Assembly (NCBI GenBank): GCA_014898425.1
Contig: RCSZ01000007.1
Coordinates: 2,294,001-2,358,000 of the forward strand
Reading direction: 5' to 3'
Length of the DNA: 64,000 nt
Source of the DNA: Botryotinia globosa
Taxonomy: Eukaryota; Ascomycota; Leotiomycetes; Helotiales; Sclerotiniaceae
Shown here: positions 50,921 through 62,383 of the stretch, in pieces
Position numbering within the stretch: the stretch's first letter is position 1
Layout: each line of letters begins with the position of its first letter
The notes under the pieces: model-generated
The model's database searches: none
Told to the model about the DNA's origin: nothing
The model's input: the letters and a program-made list of their open reading frames with translations, nothing else
Made by a program: the position numbers and the translations under genes

Positions 50921-51895
50921 GGTATCGTGGGCTAGAGATCTTATTCTCAAGGCTTTACAGAGGGCCCAGCCATAGTTGGCGGAAGTCCTGACATGGAAAA
51001 TTGGTGTTATATCTGAGAATATTCTAATGCCAAGTACAATTGATGTGATCCGAAAAAGACCACTGCATCCTTGCCCAGTAGTCGCGATATGGAGAACAGC
51101 TTGTGCCCTCAATTCAAATCATCGTGTCTCTTGCTATCTGATAGCCGCTGGAATCTCCCGAAGGGCGACCAAGGCATGAGAACTGGACGATGAAACTTGT
51201 GCCCACAAATTCGTGATGTTTCACGTATGCGCGATTTACGTCCTACACGTGTACCCCCTAAGTAGGCCAATGACACGGTGGTTAGTATAGGCCCCATTTG
51301 AATTTAGAGACTTACATCCATTCCACAGCTCAATTGGATTCTAACATGCTGTACAAAATATCCTCGTAATACCCCATTCACCACCACAAATTGTGTTAAA
51401 TTGTCAACATTAGTTCGAATACACAACCAAACCATTGAAATGATGCACCCGGTCACGAGAAATCAATGATGTGCAGTGAGATAATATTGTCAATTGGAAA
51501 AATTACTTGTTGTATTCTTGTTTATGGTATCTCACAAAAGCATATCAGGCCATTCTGTATAATCCCAGCTATTCCACATCACCGGTACCCCAGCCTCTAG
51601 CTCACCCAGCCCAAAGACTTGTATGTCCTTAACCAAAAACGCCGTTAAACCTAAACTATGCATAAAAGTACTCATCGCGGACTCCCCTAGAGATATTCAA
51701 CCATAGTAAGACTGAAGAGATGCAATGCAAAGAAGCCTTTGAAGGTCCTATGACCTTGTGCCGAAATGAAAAGGCAAACAATCGTTTGTAACTGTACCCC
51801 CGTGAGTCATGGAAAAAACTCCTTCTCAGCCAATCGTTGTGTTGAATGCGATTGCTACAAAGGGAGAGAAATTTGGCTGAAAAGTCTATAATCGA
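50921..51895. other. Intergenic region between convergent genes
   Basis: About 970 bases separate the 3' ends of the coiled-coil gene (plus) and the BCAS3-like gene (minus). Ordinary composition with stops in all frames over any useful length. It should hold both polyadenylation regions. No additional gene is supported. Confidence 0.5.
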
Positions 51896-54800
51896 TCAAA
51901 CCCGCTGGCTAGCAAAATCCAGGACCTCGCAATCATCTTCAAAGAAGCCTTCCTCGTCCTCGTCCCCTTGCCTTGGGACACCGTTAGAACTAGCACCCTT
52001 ACGCCTTCGAGTAGTAACCACAATCTGCTCCATATCCTCGTGATTACTGTCTGCAACCCTCATCACACGCTCCATGGCGGAAGATGGAAGAGCTCGATGG
52101 TAAGAAGAAGCTTGATAATCGTCCTCCGTAAGTTGGGGTGGACCGACATCAAGTCTCACACTTCTTATAGGGCCACCAAATGCCCACGCCTTTTTGGATG
52201 AACCAGCCATAACATTGTCAGACGAATTACTTGTAGACGCTGAAGGAGACAATTTAGTCTTTCCGTGAGAGTAAATGTGGAGGCTAACTCGCCGATCTGT
52301 ATGAAATGGCTGATATGGAGCATTTGACTCAATCTCTGCTTGAGGTATTGAGGATTCAGCTCCAGAGGGGGCCGATACTCGAGTTAATCCTTGTCTCGCT
52401 TTCCAGTTCTCTCCTGCATCTCTGGTCAATGTTTCAAGAGCATCGTCTGGTACTGGCCCCGGAGCAATCCTGATATCAGGTAGAGAAGGTACCTGATACT
52501 CGACGTATTTGGCACCCCTAGACGCTTTTTGCTTATCCGCAGGGCGATCTGCTCTCCTGCCTTTCACTGTGTAAATTCGTATGATGCCCCCGCCAACTAC
52601 GGTGATCGAGTCGCCATGTTTCCCATTGAAGAATCTGACGCATTTTGGGTTTGGAATGTTTCTGCTCTTAGGTAGATGCAATTTTGTTCCACCTGATTTT
52701 CGCATTTCATTCATTTTACCAGTTGCGGCGCCCACAGAACGGCTGATTCCAGCCGCCAATGCCTGCGTTCCCTGTCCTGCTTGCGACTTCACGCTTGCGG
52801 CAGTGATGCCTGGAATGCCGACACTACTTCGACGCCTGCGAGAACCTACCAGAGGTCGCGCCACGGTCCATAATGATGACACAGCACTTGAGGCCACCCC
52901 AACAGCAGAAAGCGCAGCACTATTGGCATCAGGATTTACCTGCTCAGAATTTCCTGAGTGGATGCGTCGTCGTGGTGGAGGCCAGGTGAAAGCACTAGCT
53001 GGAAGATCGAGGATATGAACCGTTCCAGGCTCAGTAACCATTGCAGCACGCTCACCGTGCGGTGCAGTCCATACGACGTCCACAATTCTTGCAATAGTCA
53101 TGCGCGAGAATTGTGCAATCTGTCGCACGTGTGGTCCATGTAGACCTCCGCTCTGGGAGCTCGCCCCTTTCAGGAGAGATGACCTTGAATAGTGCAATCG
53201 CATGAGATCCCAGACAAACTGAACATCGCCTTTACTACTAGCCGTGAATAATGCGAGACCGCTAGGCGCAAGTGACAGGAAACTACACCCATGAGGCACG
53301 GGGAAAGTAGCCAATGGGTGAATCGAAGATCCCGAGGTTTGTTGGGCGAGCGAGTCCAAGTCTAGAATTGATATCAGACCCGGATCCTTGCTTGCAGTGC
53401 TCGCTTGGCTATTGATTCCATGTGTAGGAGGGAATTGAGGTGAAATATTCTGGGGGGCTGGGTACCCATTCCCACTGTTCGTTTGCTGAGGTGTAGATTT
53501 GTTCCAATAATTATTCCAATATTGAGCACCTTGTTTGCCAACATAGCCTGAGATTTCAACAATTCCTTGTGTTGCCGCTTGAAGCACTTGTTTCAACACC
53601 CCTTCACCACCAGGAGTATCCACTAGGCAATTCACTGTAGGAAGATGAGGTGGAGCTTGTGAATTCAGGCCAGGAATGCGCCCTGTTGCAATGTTTTCTG
53701 GGATAGTAGCACGGAGTGAGATTTGAGAAGTCGCCGCCGAAGGACAATAGGCTAGCCAACGTCCATTTAAAGATAGGATCGAGGCCTTATATTGAGATCG
53801 CGGGCTAGCCTCAGCTTGACATCCACCTTCAGCAAAATTGTTGAAAACAGCGGGATCTACTGAAAGACCATGTTGAACGGTTGTCCATACCTTCCCAATA
53901 CACTTGAACTCGACCTTCTCACCACTATCCCGCTGCCGAAAGATCCATGTTTCGCCAGTAATACCGGAAGCTACGACAACATTACCTCGATCCGCTCGAA
54001 TCGTTAAAGAACCGATAGGGGTCGGTGCTGTAAACAATGGGCTTGATGGATGTATTGGTAAGTGTATTTTCGGGGTAGATAGTAGGGTGGCAATATGTCT
54101 CTTTGTGCTCAAGGAATATATTTCCACGCTTGTTTGATAGTAGTCTATCAAGTCATCATCGTTGTCGCCGTTCACGGAGCGGGCTGGTAGTCTTGGGGAC
54201 CCCGGGCCCTCGTCCTCAACCGGAGCGGGTGGACTTTCTGAAGACGCTGTGTATTCGGCGCTGGAGCTGTCACTGATTGTTCGAATGGGGCCGTGTATAA
54301 CGACCGCGATCAAAGGATATTGGAAAGCAAGTTCCGATGAAGCAGTCCACGGAAGGATCTTGGCATTGTAAACTCCGCCTCTCAAACCATCTAAGGTGAG
54401 TATTTTACTGAGACCTCTCTTGGTAACATTATGAATACTAAGCCCACCCTCAAATCCGGTGACAATCACGCTGTTTGGAGGTTTGTTTGTATCTTGAGCC
54501 GGATAAGTATCAAATCCACAAAAAAAGCCTTTCTCACCAGGGACTAGACCCGAATTTCTTGGTGACAACATGAGATTGGTATCGGGCGCTCCATGGAAGT
54601 GGGCTTGAGGTTGATGTGGGAGTGGCGGATAAGGATTGTATCGCATCGCCTGTGATTGTTGTGAATAGCTCGAGGTACGTCGAGCTGCATAAGCCAGAGC
54701 GGAGTGATATTCTTCAGGACTATATGGAAGATTTCCATCCATTTGGTAACTCATAGGTCTTCTACGGCCCACTGCACTTATTGGGGAAGAAGATAAGGGA

Positions 54801-55366
54801 ATGTGATTATTGGGAGACCCTTTTTGTTCTCTCGCTGGATAGTTATAGTTCGTGATCTTGTCTTCGTATGAAGATGGCAGAGTAGGCGGCGATCCACCGA
54901 GACTTATAAGGTTATTTGGAGAACTGGAAAACGCTGGGATATCCTTAGCCCATTCATTTGTATTGTGCGTGACGGAAGAACCCTGAGAGGTCGACGATAG
55001 TGCCTCCAACATAGGCGATGTCACAGAACCTTCATCTTGTATGGAAACAACCGGCGTCGTCTCTGGGGACGGAGTTGGAGGAGTCACCACGGGAGATTTG
55101 TTCTTACTAAATGAGTTGGCAGATTAGCAATCGTGTATGTTCAAGAGAGCCTTTATGAACTGGGAAACCCACGATTTCGCGGCATTATTCCTCGTCACCG
55201 CCGCCATAATTGCCCCAGAACCACCGCCGCCATCCCTCGCCGACCCATTCTTTTTGCCGTTCTTGGTGGGAATTTGCACTCCAGCTGAAGCGCCTTTGCC
55301 AGTTTTGCTAGATTGTGATGTGCCGCCTGAATTGTTGTTGGGTTCGTTATCAAATGAGGTGGGCAT
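51896..55366 (-). CDS. BCAS3-type WD40 beta-propeller protein (two exons)
   Basis: Predicted 1,134-residue protein from exon 1 (55,366-55,173) and exon 2 (55,106-51,896). The 66-nt intron has donor GTGGGT, branch GCTAATC and acceptor ATTTAG, and removes the single in-frame TAA (55,126-55,124) that separates two otherwise continuous frames. Residues 1-250 are disordered, including a Gly-rich, basic start (MPTSFDNEPNNNSGG). From about 255 WD40-like blades appear (GFFCGFDTYPAQD, VIVTGFEGGLSIHNV, LSLAPSGLALFTASSKGDVQ). A C-terminal BCAS3 domain includes GPIRSVRLDVGPP near 1,043. Human BCAS3 is a PROPPIN-like phosphoinositide-binding protein acting with PHAF1 at autophagosome formation sites. The fungal role is inferred by homology only. 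Confidence 0.8.
55107..55172 (-). other. Intron of the BCAS3-type gene
   Basis: Minus-strand donor GTGGGT at 55,172, branch-like TTGCTAATC about 20 nt before the acceptor CATTTAG ending at 55,107. Its length is a multiple of three and it contains an in-frame TAA, so failure to splice would truncate the protein at about 80 residues. Confidence 0.6.
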
Positions 55367-55674
55367 TCAAATGGTTATAAAGTCCTGTTAAAGAGACTTG
55401 CGCGAGGTTTTATAGTTGATGTAATGTCGATGTAGTGTTTATAATCTAGGACTCGGGGTTGATCGAGGTTGACACGATAATGAGGTCGTGAGGTGTTTCG
55501 GATGTCTGACACTTGATAGTTTCCCGGGCTTCCTGAATAATCAGAGGTCAGGATAACGCGCGGGAAGATATGAATGATAATGAATGTATTTTAAAGGATG
55601 CGTGTCTGTAAGTAAGTCTAGGGAAGGTAAATGAATATTGATAAAACGATGTAGATGTATTTATGTTTGTATGT

Positions 55675-55715
<41 letters not shown>

Positions 55716-57401
55716 GCTCCCCCTTCTTCATAAAGAGCTCCTGAATCTAAGCCGGGCTGGATGGCTGGCTGGCTGGATGGCTATCTGATCTGGTATCGTA
55801 GTCTGGTTGGCATATGTTTGCGGTATGAAGAGGGGCATTCGCCAAGAGTGGGGAGATCATGTACACCTGGGCACGAGTTGACCGTATCAGTCAATGGATG
55901 GATGATTCAGATTTGTGTATACAGTACATACTCGTGGAAGCTAATAGATATATAACCAAGTTGTCATCCTTGAGTTGAGAAAGTAATAAGTGTATAATAA
56001 CTTAATTCTTTGATTCATTAGATTTGTTGTTATGATTGCTACAGTACTGCTACCTCTCGCTACCTCGGTGTCGACGACTTTATATAAAACACTTTGTTAT
56101 TGTTGTTATTCAGATTACCTCTCTACCTCGTAAGCATGGAATCGAATCGCATTACCATTTCCATTCCCATTCCCATTCCCATTCCCATTGTCACTGTTCT
56201 TTTGTTCTTTGGTCCTAATTATAGCCACTCCTGATCAATAGATGAGATGCTTTTCACATCCCGATGCTACACCGCAATATGCGTCGTATTCCATGACATT
56301 CTCCTTAATACTTTAAACATCATTCTGATAGCCAAGGTCATTAGGTGCCTGGCCTGTCTATCAAAGAACTTTGCCCTTCCTCGCAGCTGATTCCCGACGC
56401 CCTTAGACAAGTACCCAAATAGTGTTACCTTGGTATTGATGACGTTTGATATCAGCTCGATGATAGTCATGGGACCAAATGTTTATCACCTACTATATCT
56501 ACTGCTAGAATCAGTGATCATAGGTGAATTCACAGTACTGTAGGGAGATGATTGACCGGTAGACTAATAATAAACTCTCGCTTCTCTGTAGATCCCCCCT
56601 TCCTCTCTTTGTACTTATCGCTGGAGCAAGCAACATGTGCTCATATTGAGTATTGTATATGTATTAGATTCATTGGCTCTAGCGGTAGCTACCTGAGTAA
56701 TACACCACAATGGGTCACATAACTAACCCCCTTTAAATCATTGAACGTACCGAGCATAAGCTATACCGTGGATCAAACAGAGTCAAGGCAATTGAGACAT
56801 CTCCAGACTCGTAACTATTCATACATTTCGGGGCTTAAATCGAGGCATATCTGAACTGAAAATCACTTTGTAAATTACTTTGCAAGTTTGACTGATGTTC
56901 ATGAAAGCAGGCTGCATAGCAGATCTCAATAAATTGGCCACGTTAGAAGAGGAGGATATCGCTAGCTCGATTGTCAAGTAATAATAGAACATCGTCTCCT
57001 GCAGGTACAGCAAAACCGTTGTTGCGGGTGTAGAACTGTTTGTTGTTACTAGGACTTTCAGATCATGTCGGAAAACAGAGCCGAACGCGTTCATAATCTC
57101 CAAGGGTTCGCTCATGACAACACATAGAAGTTCGATTGAACTACTGCTATCATTATCATCACCAAGTGCTCAGAGTGAAAATTGACACCTGCTTATCGTG
57201 GGTATTCTATGCATATATAATTCCCTCACAAATGCCAAAAAACTCATGCCCAACCTTTCCACAATTTGCGCCAAATTTTCCGCGGGCTCCCACCGACTAC
57301 CGGGCAAGCATACAATGAGTTCGACATCATGTGAATATAAAACACGATTGTACTGCCGCAATACCAATCCCATTAACCAAATCCGCCCCAATATAACCCA
57401 T
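55367..57401. other. Intergenic region with simple repeats, no supported gene
   Basis: The 5' flank of the BCAS3-type gene and 3' flank of DPM2. It contains a (TTG) trinucleotide run of about twelve units (55,678-55,715), a GGCTGGAT run (55,757-55,785) and a CCCATT hexamer run (56,156-56,190). A 98-codon ATG frame on the minus strand (57,115-56,819) shows no family resemblance and is probably chance. Confidence 0.55.
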
Positions 57402-57798
57402 TTATGCCTTCTTCTTCAAAGCAGCTTTCGCTTTGGCAGCCTTCTTTCTGTTGCTTCTGATCATGACCACACTCAAAAAGGACCCGACGACAGCTGATGC
57501 CAACAAGATAAGGATGACAGGTATCCTGATTGCCCAGACTCGAGGGGGGAATACGTTTTGGAGAGGATGATCGGAGTCGACAAATGGCTGGACCTGACAG
57601 TTAGCTTCAAACCCCTTTTTTGATGAGGGCATAACATCCGTACCATAAGCAGAGTCCAGATAGTGTAGTAGAGAAAGACGACGGAAGCAGCGACAAGCAT
57701 CGCGAGGCCAACGAGTTGATCGAGCTGCGAATGTTAGTATAACTTCCAGCGCAACTTGCGAAAAATCAGCTACACGCGGGCTGGATATATCTTACCAT
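57402..57798 (-). CDS. DPM2: DPM2, regulatory subunit of dolichol-phosphate-mannose synthase (three exons)
   Basis: Spliced product of 91 residues. DPM2 is the small two-span ER membrane protein that stabilises the dolichol-phosphate-mannose synthase complex, which supplies mannose for N-glycans, GPI anchors and O-mannosylation. Exons: 57,798-57,796 (ATG only), 57,724-57,644 and 57,593-57,402. Introns of 71 nt (GTAAGA...ACTAAC...CGCAG) and 50 nt (GTACGG...GCTAAC...GTCAG). The start reads M-LDQLVGLAMLV, matching the family's DQxVG start. TM1 is about residues 5-28 (with YYTIW), then PFVDSDHPL, TM2 about 49-70, and a Lys-rich cytosolic tail ending KKKA. Length and layout match human DPM2 (84 residues). 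The gene is divergent from CWC22. Confidence 0.88.
57725..57795 (-). other. DPM2 intron 1, directly after the start codon
   Basis: Donor GTAAGA follows ATG at once. The branch ACTAAC lies 10-15 nt before the acceptor CGCAG. The position means translation start and the rest of the frame are joined only by splicing. Confidence 0.8.
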
Positions 57799-58369
57799 TG
57801 TTGCAATAGACTTTTAAAGGAGTGTGATTAAATCAACCCGAACACCGAAAGCTTGAAGGTTTGAGAGGTATGCCGTTTCCTTACTTTCTAGACTGAATAT
57901 TGTAAAGAAATTGAAGACAATTTGATTTTTCAAAAGTACATGAGAGCTTCCTTTCCCTGTCGAGTCAATCTGGTCTTTCGTAATACAAGGGGGGAGTGGT
58001 GCACGGCTCTCAGGTACAATAAAAGCTACATATAACTTATGTAAGATTAAATACTGAACGGTGCAATGATGTTTTGTAAATGTTTTATTGCAAATTGCGC
58101 GAAGCAAAGTAAATACTGTATATATCTAGATGGCTCATATGTATTGATCAAACAACTATATTGTAGGTGATATTTTAGAATGATTTTATTAGAACAAAGT
58201 GAAGACAGCATCTTTGCTAAAGCACGTGACTGTTATCTTATCTTAGCTTCATCGCGTTCATTAGCGCGCCATTAACCCTGCGGCAATTCCTCATTTTCAA
58301 TACGGGTCACCTTTATAAAAATAGACAACCATCTGACGATTTCAATTGTTGGAATCGACCCACGCAATC
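57799..58369. promoter_or_regulatory. Shared divergent promoter region of DPM2 and CWC22
   Basis: 571 bases between the two start codons. A CACGTGAC motif (58,223-58,230) is the bHLH E-box core with the flanking AC typical of Cbf1-like sites. It lies 140 bases upstream of the CWC22 ATG. GC-rich CGCG/GCGC phrases follow (58,254-58,268), then a pyrimidine/AT stretch before the start. Regulation by a bHLH factor is inference. Confidence 0.45.
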
Positions 58370-60400
58370 ATGGAGAAGAGATCGGAGGAAGAGAAGCAAG
58401 CTGCTGCGAAAGCCGAATATGAGAAACTTCTTACGATGCGATCTGGTGGCACCTATATACCACCTGCGCGCCTACGAGCTCTACAATCCCAGATCACCGA
58501 CAAATCGAGCAAAGAATATCAGCGAATGGCCTGGGAAGCTTTGAAGAAGTCAATAAACGGTTTAATCAACAAAGTTAATGTCTCAAACATAAAACACATC
58601 GTGCCAGAGTTATTCGGAGAGAATCTGATCAGAGGTCGAGGCTTATTCTGTAGGAGCATTATGAAAGCCCAGGCTGCCAGTTTACCATTCACACCAATCT
58701 ATGCCGCCATGGCCGCGATCGTCAACACGAAACTTCCCCAGGTTGGAGAGCTTCTGTTAAAGCGTCTCATAGTGCAGTTTAAAAAAGGTTTCAAGAGAAA
58801 CGATAAGGCTGTTTGTCTTTCTGCCACCACGTTCATTGCTCATCTTTGTAATCAACAGGTAGCAAATGAGATTGTCGCGGCCCAGATTCTATTGTTACTT
58901 CTCAATAAGCCGACGGACGATAGTGTGGAAATTGCGGTTGGATTGACGCGTGAGGTGGGTCAACATCTCGAAGAGATGAGCGGGCCTATTGCCCTAGCGG
59001 TGTTCGACCAGTTCAGGAATATTTTGAATGAGGCAGATATTGACAAACGGGTGCAATATATGATTGAAGTCCTTTTCCAAGTTCGAAAAGACAAATATAA
59101 AGACAATCCTGCCATCAAAGAAGAGTTGGATCTCGTGGAGGAAGAAGATCAAATCACACACCGTATGGCCTTGGATGATGATATTGATGTCCAGGATGGA
59201 TTGAATATTTTCAAATTCGATCCTGAATGGGAACAAAATGAAGAATTATACAAACGACTAAAAGCGGAAATTCTTGGAGAGGGAAGTGACGATGAGGATG
59301 ATGACGACGAGGAAGACGATAGTGAGGACGATGAGGAGAAAAAAGAAGAAAAGGCTTTAGAAATTAAGGACCAGAGCAATACTGATCTCGTCAACCTACG
59401 ACGAACCATATATTTGACTATCATGTCTAGTATCGACCCCGAAGAATGTTGCCACAAGCTGATGAAAGTTACACTGCCACCCGGACAAGAGCCAGAACTT
59501 CCTTCCATGGTTATTGAGTGTTGCTCCCAGGAGAGAACATACTCAAAGTTTTATGGACTCATTGGGGAGCGGTTTGCAAAGATAAATCGTCTTTGGACCG
59601 ATCTTTTTGAACAATCATTTGCAAAATACTACGATACCATACATCGTTATGAAACAAATAGGTTACGAAACATCGCGAGATTTTTTGGCCACCTTCTTAG
59701 CTCCGACGCTCTTGGTTGGCACGTTTTGTCTATTGTACACCTTAACGAAGAAGAGACAACATCAAGTAGTCGCATATTCATCAAAATTCTTTTCCAGGAT
59801 CTATCGGAAGCAATGGGAATGGCAAAATTGCAAGCTCGCTTAAAGGACGATATACTGCGACCTTATTTCGAAGGATTGTTCCCTCGAGATAACCCTCGCA
59901 ACACAAGGTTCTCCATCAATTACTTCACAAGTATTGGGATGGGTGCCATCACCGAAGAGATGCGCGAATACCTACAAAATATGCCAAAACCAGCGCTGCC
60001 AACCCTACCTGCGGCTGCTGCCGATGCTACATCGGACTCAGGAAGTTCTGTTTCTAGTTATTCATCATATACGGGTTCTTCCTATTCAAGATCCCGCTCT
60101 CGTTCTCGTTCTCGCTCTCGCTCCCCCTCTCGATCTCGGTCTCGATCTCGGTCTCGATCTCGGTCTCCGTCCCGCTCTCCGTCCCGCTCTCATTCCCGGA
60201 CTCGGTCCAGGACTCGGTCTTTATCTCGGTCTCCATCTCGTTCTCGATATCGCTCTCGTTATCGCTCTCGGACTAGGTCACGGTCCCGCTCCCGAAGCCG
60301 ATCACGCTCTCCACCCAAACGGTCTCGCAACGGCGATAGATACTCGCGATCGCTCTCCTCAGAGCGGGCACCGAAACGACAGCGACGATTGTCCGATTAA
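58370..60400 (+). CDS. CWC22: Pre-mRNA-splicing factor CWC22
   Basis: The ATG at 58,370 (context CGCAATCATGG) gives an intronless 676-residue protein. CWC22 belongs to the spliceosome, is needed for the first catalytic step and recruits eIF4A3 in metazoa. The N-terminus [20 protein letters not shown] and [14 protein letters not shown] precede an MIF4G HEAT domain (about 55-245: [36 protein letters not shown]). An acidic Asp/Glu run (about 312-335) follows, then an MA3 domain (about 345-465: [33 protein letters not shown]). The C-terminus (about 565-665) is an Arg/Ser-dipeptide tail like that of SR-type splicing proteins. All parts of the family are present. Confidence 0.93.
   Translation: MEKRSEEEKQAAAKAEYEKLLTMRSGGTYIPPARLRALQSQITDKSSKEYQRMAWEALKKSINGLINKVNVSNIKHIVPELFGENLIRGRGLFCRSIMKAQAASLPFTPIYAAMAAIVNTKLPQVGELLLKRLIVQFKKGFKRNDKAVCLSATTFIAHLCNQQVANEIVAAQILLLLLNKPTDDSVEIAVGLTREVGQHLEEMSGPIALAVFDQFRNILNEADIDKRVQYMIEVLFQVRKDKYKDNPAIKEELDLVEEEDQITHRMALDDDIDVQDGLNIFKFDPEWEQNEELYKRLKAEILGEGSDDEDDDDEEDDSEDDEEKKEEKALEIKDQSNTDLVNLRRTIYLTIMSSIDPEECCHKLMKVTLPPGQEPELPSMVIECCSQERTYSKFYGLIGERFAKINRLWTDLFEQSFAKYYDTIHRYETNRLRNIARFFGHLLSSDALGWHVLSIVHLNEEETTSSSRIFIKILFQDLSEAMGMAKLQARLKDDILRPYFEGLFPRDNPRNTRFSINYFTSIGMGAITEEMREYLQNMPKPALPTLPAAAADATSDSGSSVSSYSSYTGSSYSRSRSRSRSRSRSPSRSRSRSRSRSRSPSRSPSRSHSRTRSRTRSLSRSPSRSRYRSRYRSRTRSRSRSRSRSRSPPKRSRNGDRYSRSLSSERAPKRQRRLSD
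60080..60330 (+). repeat. Coding repeat for the CWC22 RS domain
   Basis: Degenerate CGNTCT hexamer repeats (CGCTCTCGTTCT, CGGTCTCGATCT and similar) encode alternating Arg and Ser. Codon variation among the units shows selection on the protein rather than recent slippage. Confidence 0.85.
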
Positions 60401-60932
60401 ATTTCGATTAACTGGACACTACAAATTACATTTGCTTAACAAGGGGGCTTTCTGGGACCGGGGCGTGATACAAATGTATTTATTTTTAATACCCAGTTCA
60501 ATCAAGAACAGTGAATTTCAATCAACTTTCAACATATTGCTTGTAATTTTGTGATAATCGGAGATGATTCAAGCAGAATTGCTTTTCGGCGCCACCAGCG
60601 CCCGTTTGACAACTTCATCGTTCGAGTCAGCTGTTAGAGGTATACTTTGCGATTCATATTATTTCACGATGAACATTAAGGATCTGTCCCACAAGCTCGG
60701 AGGTACCTTTGGTCGCGTGAAATATGGCAAATATAATTCCGAGGCAAAACGATCACTTCTTGCATGTTTTGGCAGGCCAGTGTAGTTCCTTCAACGTCTA
60801 CTACGATTGTATGTACGACCCCTATACGGATTACTCTCTCTAGTAGCACAAAGGCATACCGGACCCCGAGCTTGTAATCGTTGGCTGATAAATTTACTGA
60901 TCCGTGTTTTGTACACTTCTTACAACACTGTA
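60401..60932. other. 3' flank of CWC22, no gene
   Basis: About 530 bases of ordinary composition up to the inverted repeat of the AT-rich insert. Includes the CWC22 3' untranslated region. Short frames here have no recognisable content. Confidence 0.5.
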
Positions 60933-62379
60933 TGTAAGAGTTGAGGCCCCGGCTTATTGCACACTTAAGTGACTTAAGTGAGATTAAAATAACCACCTAA
61001 TTTTTCATATTTTATTCTAAAAATTAAATTATTATTCTAAAACTAATTATTTTCAATTTAAATCTAAAACAGATATTGAATATAATTATAAAAATAGTTG
61101 TTATAAATTTAATTAAAATTGATATATTCTTTAATATTTTAGAATTATTCAAATTAAGATTAATGAAAAATCCTGAGAATAAATTGTTTCGAATTCGGGT
61201 ATATTATAATTTATTATAAAAAGTATATTTAAACTTAATAATTAAAAGAATTTAAAAAGGGAAGATTTATTAAAGATTTATAATAATTATTAAAAAGATT
61301 TATTGAGTTATAAAAATAATTATTGAAAAAAAATGATTTTTGAATAAATAATAAAATATATTTAGTATTAAAATTTTGATATATATAATTTAGAAAGAAT
61401 TATATTAATATAGATATAAAAATATATAATATGTTTTAAATTTCTTATTTTAAGAATGTAAGTAAAAAAGAGATTAGATTTTGTATATAAATATTAATAA
61501 TAGGGAATTAGTAATATTGCTATTATTAGATTAGAAAGAAGAGATTAAAGATTAGTTATATAATTAAATAAAAGCTTTTTGAATTAGAAAAGATGAATAG
61601 AATATAAGTTATTAGATAAATTAATAAAAAGAAATAGATCGATTATATTAAATCAGTATATTAATTAAAAAATAATAATAAAAATATAAAATATAATTAA
61701 TTAGAATTATAAATCTTTATTAATTTTTTTTAGAAAGATTTAAAGATAATAAATGTCACGGCGCCAATTATGTTGTCTTCGTGCCTCAGGCATAGACCCT
61801 TAGTGTACTCTTAGCGGGCTCTTAGCGTACTCTATTTCCTATAATAGAGCCTCAATTTTTTATAGTACTTAGAATCCTTATGATATAATATAAGTCTTTA
61901 CTAGTATCTTGATAATTAAGATATTATCTTCAAAATATATATAATAAATTTTTAAATTTATTATATTTTTATTATTTAGTAAATTGAAATCTAAATATAT
62001 ATTTATAAAGTTTGATTGAAATATAATATATAAAACTTTAATTGATTACTCTTTTTTGTATTCAAATTCAATTGAGAAAGTATAGTAATAAATAAAAAAG
62101 GAATTAAAAAAACTAATATTTATTTTTATTTTTATAAAGAAATTGAGATATAAATTATAAGCTTTTTAAAATAAAATGTGTTTTAGATTTTAAATTATAT
62201 ATTGAGAGACTAATCTACAAGATTGAAAATATAATTGAAATATAAGAATGAATTATTATTGCTTAATATAATATTCAAGTTTTATAAGATTATATTGTAT
62301 AACTGATTTATTATCAAATTTTAAAAAATTAGATCGAAAAATGGGTGGTGTGCGATAAGCCGGGGCCTCAACTCTTACA
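60933..62379. mobile_element. RIP-mutated TIR DNA transposon, 1,447 bp
   Basis: The terminal inverted repeats are 32 bp with one mismatch: left 60,933-60,964 and right 62,348-62,379 reversed. Both read TGTAAGAGTTGAGG, then CCCCGGCTTAT, a T/C difference, and GCACAC. TGTA flanks both sides (60,929-60,932 and 62,380-62,383), a possible 4-bp target duplication. The interior is about 85% A+T with no frame, and changes composition sharply at both repeats. A palindrome CACTTAAGTG sits next to the left repeat. A patch of normal composition lies at 61,754-61,855. With no transposase remnant readable, the superfamily is unknown. Confidence 0.75.
61754..61855 (+). repeat. Unmutated island inside the TIR element
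   Basis: Begins TGTCACGGCGCC, like the start of many Ty3/Gypsy LTRs, and contains two near-repeats (CTTAGCGGGCTCTTAGCGTA). It may be the edge of a nested LTR or simply a stretch of the TIR element that escaped mutation. Not resolvable here. Confidence 0.3.
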
Positions 62380-62383
62380 TGTA

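Noticed and set aside
56819..57115. 98-codon ATG frame on the minus strand
   Set aside because: No recognisable motif and no splice partners; length is within chance for this composition.
57814..58107. Minus-strand frame upstream of DPM2
   Set aside because: Lies in the leader/promoter region, without domain content, and conflicts with the DPM2 exon structure.
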